From Angiostrongylus vasorum (lineage: Eukaryota; Nematoda; Chromadorea; Rhabditida; Metastrongylidae): a DNA stretch of 64,000 bases. Below the pieces are notes generated by a model. The model was not told where the DNA came from, did no database searches, and worked only from the letters and a program-made list of their open reading frames with translations. The stretch lies in assembly GCA_018806985.1 (NCBI GenBank), contig JADANN010000401.1, positions 1,426,001-1,490,000 on the forward strand, in the 5' to 3' direction. A program made the position numbers and the translations under genes. Below, piece after piece: positions 55,285 through 64,000 of this stretch. Within the stretch, counting starts at the first letter, position 1, and each line of letters begins with the position of its first letter.

Positions 55285-56040
55285 TAACGTTGCTTACGAA
55301 AATTCGATCTAGAGAATTCGGCAGCAATAATTGAAACACCACCGAGCACTCGAAGACTCCAGCGAACCCCTTGTATGACCTTCTATGTTTAGTGCAAAAT
55401 TGTAAAATTGGTCCTAACAGTAGAGATGGTGATTGCATGAGTTCGGATATGGTGTACCTCTTGTGTATCTTGTGAATCGGGGCGAATACACTGGCGAAAC
55501 GAGTAGACACTCTGCGTTCGTGTAATGAAACACCTGAACTTAAAGACAAACCAGTTACTCCACTAGGATGCAGAGACATAACGGAGAAGATTTTGAAACA
55601 GAAGTGACTATTCTCGCACAAAAAATCAAAACCACCAACATGTAGAACTTTTGAAGCGTTCTAGATAACTTCTAAAAATCCAAAAATGAAATACAACAAG
55701 GAGTGTCTTGTGACTACGCTTTGACCCAGAGCCATACCTCACCCAGGCAAATTCCTCGTCCATGTAATGCACTGCGGCTGGTCTCTACCAAATAACTGGA
55801 AAAAGTGAAGAACAGTAAAACGGTTAGTGTTTAAAATAAGCTGCTTATTATGCAATGGAAATTTATTTGTTAAGTTTGTCTGCTGAGTTTATGAAAGTGT
55901 TTGACTAAGTGGATTGCGGGTCGATTTGACCTTTCCAGGCTCTGAAGAAGCCGAAACCGTCGAAACGCCAGTTTCTATGTATTAATAAGTCCTGCAAGAA
56001 CAATGTCGTGCTTGCTAATCAAGAAAAACAGTGAATTATC
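55285..56040 (+). mobile_element. Penelope-like element, divergent lineage
   Basis: A broken GIY-YIG-region frame: NCKIGPNSRDGDCMSSDMVY, aligned with NCVICPYGRDDDCMSSGTIY of the 42.4-kb copy, then remnants of TGET..R. The non-coding end has CTCTGAAGAAGCCGAAACCG, TCGAAACGCC (hammerhead-like, 55938-55970) and AACAATGTCGTGCTTGCTAA. It is clearly more diverged from the other copies than they are from each other, so it belongs to a separate subfamily or is much older. Confidence 0.75.
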
Positions 56041-56046
56041 TAAAAC

Positions 56047-56425
56047 TTGATAATTGATACTTGAATGGCCCGTCCTCACTGGTTGTGCAGGCCTTAGCAT
56101 AATCTCCATTTTCCGGAGATTTGCTGGCTAAGCCATTGCGGTTCCCTGGAATCCCGAAGTCAGCTTGGCCAAAGTCTGCCCCTGGTCGTCACCACGACAG
56201 GCAGTCGCAGTTCTTGTGGATCAGAGGGAGATTCGCCACCATGCGACTTTGATATTAGGACGGTGGAGGATTCTGGTATTGGTCTACTCCTAGCTAGGCT
56301 TCCTGATGGAAACGCCGGACTCCCCAGCTTGGAAGACCCTGCCAGGGGATGAATCCTCTGCTGTACGTCGCAGTCCGACACCCAGGAACACCTCCTAGCC
56401 ACGATGAGGCGGCAAACCGTTGGGA
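56047..56425 (-). mobile_element. SINE-B copy
   Basis: Minus-oriented, directly abutting the Penelope-like copy: ATTGATACTTGAATGGCCCG to GATGAGGCGGCAAACCGTTG. Confidence 0.9.
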
Positions 56426-56621
56426 TGATTATCTAAAACAGTGTGACGAAATTAGTGAATCTGAAACTCCGCTTAGTTGTTTGACCATCACCAGCTGAAC
56501 ATGAGCAGATATCATTGGAATTTGAAGGAAAACTGTGATTTCCTCTATTAGCCATCATTACCAAGAAGCGGATAACACTGTGGCGGTGATGCCATTCATC
56601 ATAAGCGCGGTTTTTGGTCCA

Positions 56622-56920
56622 ATCCCACTCCTGGCTGACCAAGCCTGTCATCGTTCCAGGGTGCGGAAATTGGTACTGGACTTGTCTGAAAAAAAAATCA
56701 CTCTCTGCGTCCCAATTGGGAACGCCCCATCCCAACTATCTCGGGACTCTAGAAAGAATCGACTCGACCAGTATTCTACGATACTAAAGATAAAAGGAAA
56801 ATCCTCAAGCAGTAGTCGAAGCCACACGTAAAAGTTGGAAGACCTTAGGGGATGATGGATACGGGAAACGAATCAAATGTGAGAATTCCTGGAATCTCCA
56901 CAGCACATGTGAAAGACGGC
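56622..56920 (+). mobile_element. SINE-C copy
   Basis: GGAAATTGGTACTGGACTTG; CTCTGCGTCCCAATTGGGAA; GAAGCCACACGTAAAAGTTG; ends GCACATGTGAAAGACGGCTC. Confidence 0.8.
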
Positions 56921-57165
56921 TCGCTTTAAAAAAAGCTATCGTTACCTTATAATAGTTCCGTAAATGTTTCAATACATTTGTGGTTAGCACTAACAACAAA
57001 TCCACCAAAGTATCGATGATTTGAGTGCCTTGTCTATTGGTTTCCTCTGATACTACAAGTAGTTCTGCTCATCACCACTCCTATAGCGTTGTCCTCAGTA
57101 CCATCCGATATTCATGTGATTGCAATTCAGTGGGTCAGTTTAGTTTTTTTCAGAGCTGAAGCGAC

Positions 57166-57794
57166 ATGTCAGAAGCAGGACCATGCGCGTCCCTGCAGAA
57201 TTGTCGACACAACGATTTTCAGAAGGTACTGTACCGTTAGTTTAACTAATTTGAAAGGGCGTAATATAAGAAGTTTTTTTCCCATTTTATAGGCTATAAT
57301 GCTAAACTCTATAGCTTTACTGGACAGTTGGACGAAACTTGCTTCAGCTTCGAATCAGGTACACATCTGATAAGAACTTTAACAAATATTCGCTCTATCA
57401 TGGATGACTAGGTTACTTGTGCTATCTGCGATTTAAATCTGTGACCATTGAATAAGTACTAGTGTTGGAAAAATAGTAAAGTTTTAAATCCTACAAATCC
57501 CGATGACGGGTGATTGCTGATAGCAACTATAGGTTAAAACACGGCTGAGAAGAAAGGCGAAACGAAGGACCCACATGGAGTGGTGGTGAACGCGTTAGCC
57601 CGGGAAGGTATAATAGCATGTTCGATTCCTATCGCGGACACCTACGGTCCAGACTTTTGCAAATATCTCAGCAGAGTAAATAAAAAGTGATCACTTAGTA
57701 AAGTTTTAATTTACATTTGGCGGTTATGATTAGTACAAAACTCGAAACAATGGATGAACAAGAACCTTTTGATGCTCCGCCTTACATTAGATGA
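57166..57794 (+). CDS. Candidate small gene, unknown
   Basis: Two in-phase exons, 57166-57225 and 57293-57358, start with ATG 15 bases after TTTTTTTCAG (a possible trans-splice site): MSEAGPCASLQNCRHNDFQK then AIMLNSIALLDSWTKLASAS, with donors GTACTG and GTACAC and acceptor TTTTATAG. A possible last exon 57734-57794 reads TKLETMDEQEPFDAPPYIR and stops, but its phase needs an unseen intermediate exon; joined directly to exon 2 it would give only seven further codons. Repeat D occupies the intervening intron. No family recognised. Confidence 0.45.
57535..57675 (+). mobile_element. Repeat D copy
   Basis: AAGGCGAAACGAAGGACCCA, GAGTGGTGGTGAACGCGTTA, TTTTGCAAATATCTCAGCAG. Confidence 0.65.
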
Positions 57795-57799
57795 CCTGG

Positions 57800-58380
57800 T
57801 ACGTTTAAAATCGTGTGAAAGCAATTCCGTCAAATCTTCTTCACACAGCAATTCTCAACAGCACCTTTTGCTTTGCTGATTTCCAACTTTTTTACCCGTT
57901 TATCTGCGCCATCACTTTTTGCCACAGTTTTAAGTGGTTGGCACTCCGAATCACCTGCTATCGAGCAGACACTGACGCACTAGTCTCTTATCCATTATCA
58001 TTGTTCTTTATTGGGAAACTGAACGACCTTGACAATGGTTTCGCCCGCTTTCGTAATGAACATCGCTCTGAAGAATTCGTTTAACTAGAAGGAAACTGAA
58101 GCAGAAAAAAGTGAACGCTCAGCTAGGTGTTTCTTGTATTCCGGCTCCGTGCTTCACCTCAGCTCCAAATTCCCTTGACACCATTCATTTATTCCTGCCC
58201 ACAATAAGTTATAAACCGCTAGCAATTTAACTTTTCGTTTGATGGGGATAGCGCAGTGGATAATGATGCAGTCCTGACGTAGTCCATCGGGAAGGAAGCT
58301 GATAGTTCGACCACCTACCCAGTACTGCTCCCCACTCCACATGGGAATGCCTTAGTTCAGCTATTTCCAAAATAACAAGA
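57800..58380. other. Spacer with tRNA-like SINE head
   Basis: At 58240-58330, GATGGGGATAGCGCAGTGGA and AGTTCGACCACC resemble tRNA A and B boxes, but the arms do not fold into a tRNA. A short minus-strand frame after AATTCTTCAG (58050) reads MFITKAGETIVKVVQFPNKE; too short to call. Confidence 0.35.
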
Positions 58381-58384
58381 ATAA

Positions 58385-58545
58385 TTCACTAGACCAGCAT
58401 TCTACGACATTCATAAGATAGGCGAAACACTCAGATAGTAGTCAAACAACACATGAAATATTTGAAGGCCTTTGGCGACGACGAATGCGAGGGAAACGAT
58501 GTGAGTGCATGAAGTGCTGGGAATCGGAGAGTGTGTGAAATAAGA
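58385..58545 (+). mobile_element. SINE-C 3' fragment
   Basis: GACCAGCATTCTACGACATT, TTGAAGGCCTTTGGCGACGA, GCATGAAGTGCTGGGAATCG: the 3' half of SINE-C. Confidence 0.7.
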
Positions 58546-58629
58546 CAATGGATAAAATTTCACTTTCTGATCATAGAGTATCAACGAAGTCATTTCATTG
58601 TCTGTCAGCATGATCAAAGGATAAAGGAT

Positions 58630-58898
58630 TAAGCTCTTGGTGTTGATCAGTTTCTGAGGGATGCGCTATGTATTCGCCTTCATCAAGGATCGTTAGAGGT
58701 GACTGATTGCATATCTAGCCAACAGAATGACTCGCGTTCGCCTAGCGATATATCGAGCCAATGCTGCTATCTTTCCAGGCAAGTCTGCTATCAATTTACC
58801 AACCAAGTGGGATGGAAGGCTTAGTGAACCTGAAGCTTGGAGATCGATCCCTTGTATATCACAGGGCTCCTCTAACCACTGCGCTACGCGCCCCCACA
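58630..58898 (-). mobile_element. SINE-A copy
   Basis: Minus-oriented: CTCTTGGTGTTGATCAGTTT to CCACTGCGCTACGCGCCCCC. Confidence 0.88.
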
Positions 58899-58911
58899 TT
58901 GTCAAAGTTAT

Positions 58912-59270
58912 ACTTGGATACCTGTATGGCCGATCTTCACTAGTACTGTGGGTCCAGCATAATTTCCATTCTCCGAAACTTGCTGGTTTAGCCATTGTGA
59001 TTCCTTGGGGTCCCGACGGCAGCTTGGCCAAAGTGTGCCCCAGGTCGTCACCACCACACGCCCTTGTGGATAAAAGGGAGATTTGCCACTAAGTGCTTAG
59101 TTTGACACCAGGACGGTGGTGGACCCTGGTATTGGTTTACTCTTAGCTGGGCCCCCTAATGGAAACGTCGGACTCCTTCTTAGCTCAGGGAAGCACTGCT
59201 GGGGTGAATCCCCCCTGCTGTACATCACAGCCGGCACTTAGGAACTCCTCGATGAGGCGGTAAACCGTTG
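58912..59270 (-). mobile_element. SINE-B copy
   Basis: Minus-oriented: TACTTGGATACCTGTATGGC to GATGAGGCGGTAAACCGTTG. Adjacent to SINE-A. Confidence 0.88.
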
Positions 59271-59454
59271 TGAGGGTCAACATTATATCAGATACAAATC
59301 TGTTCTTCATGGTCGTTGTCTTCGTACGATTCGACATAACACGTTTCATCTAACCGTAGCTAACATTAGACAGAAATGAAATATGGAATAGTCGACACAC
59401 TCTCTTTTGCGCAAACACGACTTGCGATCTACAACTACTGTGTGATCTAACTTT

Positions 59455-59640
59455 TTTACTGTGGGTTCAGTTGCAGCTTGTCGATTTGCATATCACCTTG
59501 AATGCTGTAGAACTCTGGTGGAGTCAACTCTTCGTAGAATCCTAGGATAGCCGTCTTAGAGCATCTCCGAACGGATTGGAGGAAGCGATCTGAGCCCACC
59601 AACTTCATGATTCCGTAAGGATAAGACTTGGTTGCCCAAC
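59455..59640 (-). mobile_element. SINE-C fragment, diverged
   Basis: CAGTTGCAGCTTGTCGATTT, GTAGAACTCTGGTGGAGTCA, TAGGATAGCCGTCTTAGAGC: inverse of the SINE-C middle. Confidence 0.6.
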
Positions 59641-59874
59641 GCGTGGCCCAATAACAGCGCTGCCCACTATATAAAAGTAGAGGTTACATAGCGAACTTCT
59701 CTTGATTTTTCTGGCTTTATAGATTCAACATGAGAATTTTCATGGTTTATGGAATGGGTTTTGTGCTTGGCTTGGAAAAGGAATCTTCTCCATAACAGAG
59801 TTATTATTACTTCAATTTTAGACTTCACCTATACACATCTTACCTCACAGCTCACATACTCGGCCACTTGCCAC

Positions 59875-62800
59875 CTAAATACATGGATGTCCCGTTTTCA
59901 CTGGTGGTACGAGCCCCAGCAAAATTTCCATTCGCTTTTGTCTTGCACTAGCGTCGCTTATAGTGGTGGTAGTTTCGAAGATGGTACGTCCGCGAGACCC
60001 ATTCCTACCTTTGAATAAAAATTAGTTTTTAGTTCCCATCTGTGGTTGCAGATGGCTTCCGTTAGCTGCTAAAACGTCGTCCTCATTTGGGTGGTGCTCC
60101 AAGAGGACGCTTGCATTTTTGTTGGATTATACTATACTATTCATTTCGTCCAACCGTCATCTGTTTTTCTTATTATGTGGCCGACTGATCTGTGTTTCGC
60201 TACTGATATATTTTCCTTTGAGCAACACATTACAGTCAGATGTTGTAGGTGCCAGTTAATATTTTGAAGACCGTCCCAGCACTCTTTCTGTGATGCGCAG
60301 ATTTCTTTACGTGGATGAATTATCAATACAGGTCTCTGAAGCATAGCAGAGCGCTGGAGGGACTGTTGAATATAAAAAAGTGAAGGCGAATTTTCGAGTT
60401 CTTTAGTTAGTCGGCGGCATCTTTGAAAAGTCCGAATGGGCTCACACTGCTCTCTTTCCTCTGTCTAACTTCTCCTTCGTGTTTTTCTCTATGTTAATTA
60501 GACCTCCAAGGTATACGTATGAAATACTTACTTGATACTTGAACGGCCCGTCCTCACTGGTTGTGTGGACCCCAGCATCATCACCATTTTTCGGAGATTT
60601 GCTGGATAAGCCATTGTGGTTCCCTGAATCCCGAGGACAGCCTGGCCAAAGTCTGCCCCAGGTCGTCACCACAACAAGCAGTCGCAGCCCTTGTGGATCA
60701 GAGGGAGATTTGCCACCATGCGACTGTGATACCAGTGCGGTGGTGGATCCTGGTTTGGTATACGAGAATTGGTATTGGTATACGTACGAGATATTTTCTG
60801 CAATCAGAGAACCATGGGTTCATGAACTGGTTCCTCGTCTTATTGATGCGCAGCCCCATCTTCCTTCCTATTTCGTTAATTTCATTGAGCTTCGTCTCTA
60901 TTTCGTTGATTCTTCTTGAAAACAAAACTCCTTCGACAACGAATACGATTAGGAAAATAAGAATACTTCGGGCGAAACAAAGATTTGATAGGAATTTGGT
61001 ACAAGTGATACGTAAACCCTTCTCGTCTCAATCCAGTGACATTATTATCCACTACGGTGCGTCCGTAAACAGCCTTAGCGATATAGTGTCGCCTTGTTGA
61101 CCCCCTTTTTTCTATGGGATGGTGAGGAGTCGATGGAAAAGTTGTATATTTGCACTGTAGTTCGTATAACAGTCTGCTAGTGTTCATATATAGAACGGAT
61201 TCACCTCTTGCTCGACAAGAGCTAATAAGACTGCATTCGTTTCAACGCTGTCAAACGTTTTCTCATAGTTGGTAAGGTTAGGGCAAGGGAAAGATGGCAC
61301 CTCCTCCAGACTTTTGTGACCCGTGACACGGTTTTGGATGTGGTCCATGTGATAGGGTAGAATCTTTGTCGGAATCGTGCTTGCTCAACTGGTTGTACCT
61401 CATCCTAGGTCTTTGATATCCCTAAAAGTATAGTATTCGTGAACGACTTGTTGAGTAACTCCGTACTGGTCGGTAGTTACGAAGATCCCTTGCGTCGTTC
61501 TTTTAGGGTGAAATAGCAGTGCAGAAGGAAACCCACCAGTATGGTACTTTCTCTTTCTCAAGGTAAGATGCCGTGTCATTTGCGAGAAGTACATGTAATT
61601 TGAGGCGTCCAGCGCAATGGAAATGGGCGATGGTATTGTCAGTTCCTGGAATTATGAGAGTAGAAGCGGGGTTTGTGAGCCGAAAAAAATTATAGAACTT
61701 CTCCATCGTCAATTCCATACGATGGCGGATATAGTGATGGTCCCACCTTCAGTAGAACACTGGCTGATGTTTCAGCGGTTTCGCTTTCTCCAGAACTGTT
61801 TCGTTTTTTACAAGCCCTTCAGTTGTAATTTTGGTTTAACTGTAATAGCTAGAGTTATATTTTTCGTTTATCAGGGCAGTTAGCGGAATATTATAGTCGC
61901 AAAGATCCCGGATGGTACCTATTCAGACATGTCATCTTTTGAGCTGCTTCCAATAATGTTTTTGTGCCTATACCAATGTAAATGCTCCTGCAAGGATCTC
62001 CTACAGATCGCATTTCCTACCAGCCGTGTTAGATGTCACTGTAGAACGACCAAGCTTCAGTTTCCTCCTCTTTTCGAGTAAATTCTTGGTGGCGGTGGAG
62101 AAGCGGTTTGAACTTCTTGTTTGAGCAAGTGGGGTAGTTCAGCACAGGTTTCCACTCCTTCAGCAGGTAGGGTGTAGTCCTCGGCCTGGTCTTCATTTAA
62201 TCGCCAAGAATATGAAGAAAAGATTTTATTCAGAACATCCTCGGCTTACACGAGTTATTTCGTATTTCACGAACGATGACATGAATTCTTTTTCCAGATT
62301 GTGGCTGAATCAAACGTTCGCAAGGAGAGCAGTGGTCAGACCCAGTACAGAACCCGGGTACCACTGAGGTGTCAAGGATGCACTATTTTCTGCTCGTTTA
62401 AATATGATCGATCTCGGCATGAGTCGCACTGTTAGAACACTTCCGTGTTCATCAGCAACTTTCTCTCCAGTCGGCGATTTTCTGTTCTCTCGAAAAATGA
62501 ATCTCCATGGAAGAGACGTTCTGTTGACAGAAAGAAGGAGAAGACGGTTTCCATACTTATTTCGTTGTGCTATTCCTAATTTCCTTGTTCTGTATTCAAT
62601 CTCGTCGACCATATCTAATCTGGCATTAAATTCTCCAACAACGAATTTGTAGAACTTCTCCTTGCAGGATTACTTCCTCCAACTGCTTGTAAAAAAGGTC
62701 CAGTTCACTCTCATTGGCTGTACAAATTGAAGATTGGACTTCGTATGAAGTGATTAGCTGAGAAATAGACAAGTGTGCTACAAAGCCAACGTCTCCGACA

Positions 62801-63010
62801 TAAAGTAAAAGAGATCTTCCTTCACGAACGACAAAGGTTCCGTCGTCTAATTGGCGTATGTCGATCTTTCTTTTTTTTTCTCCTCTTGCAGGGCGACCAC
62901 ACTTGCTTCGGATCCACATCGTGCTAAATGCCTGGATGAGACCTGGATAAGCTTTGCAAGGTTGAGTTAGGATTCCAGGGAGGTTCAAATTCCTCAACTA
63001 GCAAGAGGAA
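59875..63010 (-). mobile_element. RTE-B LINE, long, broken
   Basis: Minus-strand order: endonuclease (62626-62900: IRQLDDGTFVV, GDVGFVAHLS, ESELDLFYKQLEEVI; then 62310-62612), RT start (61503-61718: IPGTDNTIAHF, KLHVLLAN), palm and connector (60442-61200; SYVYLGGLINIEKNTKEKLD at 60450-60530) and the C-terminal HIIRKTDDGWTK (60141-60344), followed by the 3' untranslated region to about 59875. SINE-B interrupts it at 60527-60757. Multiple stops and shifts; inactive. Confidence 0.85.
60527..60757 (-). mobile_element. SINE-B copy nested in RTE-B
   Basis: 5'-truncated SINE-B (the RTE-B-like 3' part is complete, ATACTTACTTGATACTTGAA on the plus strand) inserted into the RT connector of the RTE-B copy. 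It is therefore younger than its host. Confidence 0.88.
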
Positions 63011-63059
63011 ATCCTCATTACCCGGTACATTTAATGCTCCAGCTTATGACGTCAGGGAA

Positions 63060-63755
63060 TGAGACAACTGGTGAGAGCTCACAAGAACTTGAGTTACTCA
63101 GATCGTCAAAAGGACAGAGTCTGACGAATACATGCACGACACGCCATGGAAATTGTTTTTGACTCTGCACGTATAGTCCCAGAACACTGTCCACAGACTT
63201 CATCTCCACACCCTTCCTGTAGCCGCAGATCGAATTAAATCTCAAGTGATCGCCCCCACAAGAAACAGAAACCAATAAGACCAACATACGCCAACTAAAC
63301 AACGGGACACTTGTCATCAGTGGAAAAAAAGTCCTTTCACGAAATGTTGGCGGCGTAGGCTTTGTCGTCCACCCACCCATTGTCCATCTAGTCGATTCTT
63401 TAGAGAACCTCTCTCCACGCATGACCGTTCTCCGTCTTCAGCTGACGTATCATAACAAGATCGTAATCATCAATTGCTACTCACTGACCTATGCAGCTGA
63501 TGATTACGAATTAGATGTGTTCTATTATCAGTTGGAGCAAGTTGTTCGCATTGACAAAGCGTGTTATAAATTTATTGTCGGATAATGCAAAATTGGAAAT
63601 TTTGTGCTAGAAGCAAGAAATGGAACTGAAGACTGCCTTGCAGGACTCTTGTCTACAGCACCTCTCTTTCATGGAAATTCGTTTCCCTAAAAGAAAGAAA
63701 GTGGATGCTGGACAGGAAATTTCCAAACGGCGCGACTTATACGGAGATCGACAAT
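63060..63755 (+). mobile_element. RTE-B LINE 5' part, opposite orientation
   Basis: Plus-strand endonuclease segment: NNGTLVISGKKVLSRNVGGV, GFVVHPPIVHLVDSLENLSP, KIVIINCYSLTYAADDYELD, then KFIVG where GDFNAKLG is expected, LLSTAPLFHGNSF. It is cut by SINE-B at 63752. It faces away from the minus-strand RTE-B, so the two copies meet 5' to 5' near 63010-63060. Confidence 0.82.
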
Positions 63756-64000
63756 ACTTAGTTACTTGATACTTGAACCGCCCGTTATCACTAGTTGTGC
63801 GGGCCCCAGCATAATCACCATTTTTCGGAGATTTGCTGGTTAAGCCATTGTGGTTTCCTAGAATCCCGAGGATAGCCTGGCCAAAAGTCTGCCCCAGTTC
63901 GTCACCACGATAGGCAGTCGCACTCCTTGTGGATGAGAGGGAGATTTACCACCATGCAACTTTGATACCAAGACGATGGTGGATCCTGGTATTGGAGATC
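63752..64000 (-). mobile_element. SINE-B copy, runs off the window
   Basis: Minus-oriented, begins TACTTAGTTACTTGATACTT and continues past the window end. Inserted in the RTE-B endonuclease. Confidence 0.88.

Noticed and set aside
1..64000. CRISPR arrays, prokaryotic operons, ribosome binding sites
   Set aside because: Exon-intron structure, nematode-type splice sites and RTE/Penelope elements show eukaryotic DNA; no evenly spaced direct repeats with unique spacers were seen.

Overview
The window reads as nuclear DNA of a nematode. This is inference from small exons, many introns of 66-90 bases with TTTTCAG-type acceptors, one GC-AG intron, and neighbouring genes spaced as in nematode operons. 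The RTE and Penelope-like families resemble what I know of strongylid (hookworm-type) worms, but the species cannot be fixed from sequence alone. About half of the window is mobile-element debris, and host genes sit as short exons between and around it.

Genes I can reconstruct: (1) mitochondrial elongation factor Ts, minus strand, 4295-9306 plus an upstream 5' exon; (2) an unrecognised multi-exon gene ('gene X'), minus strand, about 16909-25953, with the last exon of another gene ('gene Y', 26021-26086) just upstream of it; (3) two tandem NUDT14-like (UDP-sugar pyrophosphatase family) genes, plus strand, 29062-31343 and 31402-33104, the second with its Nudix box destroyed; (4) a COMMD10-like COMM-domain gene, minus strand, 34334-37580; (5) several orphan exons (33958, 40191, 46202, 52618, 57166). 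A tRNA-Arg-like locus with a UCA anticodon lies at 34155-34227.

Mobile elements: two RTE-clade LINE families, named here RTE-A (1-3200, 7785-8085, 40930-45545) and RTE-B (3665, 6835, 12560-14452, 59875-63010, 63060-63755); Penelope-like elements (PLEs) with GIY-YIG remnants (2555, 30287, 36485, 41625, 55285); and four repeat families. SINE-A is tRNA-derived, about 270 bp, 18 copies. SINE-B is about 390 bp, 11 copies. SINE-C is about 310 bp, 8 copies. Repeat D has a tRNA-like promoter. SINE-B and SINE-C end in the same 3' sequence as RTE-B, so RTE-B is their likely mobiliser.

The most striking theme is a hammerhead-ribozyme-like motif (CTGAAGA ... GCCGAAAC-GTC). It occurs at the end of every PLE copy and in both arms of two compact palindromic elements (about 4645-5015 and 15744-16099). 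The palindromes carry the same short terminal tail as the PLEs but no coding sequence. One has a clean 13-bp target duplication, so they look like non-autonomous, ribozyme-bearing PLE derivatives.

Layout: 1-3990 LINE debris; 4295-9424 EF-Ts with element-filled introns; 9430-16450 repeats; 16909-26086 genes X and Y; 26225-29050 repeats; 29062-34227 NUDT14 pair, orphan exon and tRNA-like locus; 34334-37580 COMMD10; 37800-46310 repeats around a nested RTE-A/PLE; 46310-53100 sparse, unexplained DNA; 53500-64000 repeats, one candidate small gene, and two head-to-head RTE-B copies.
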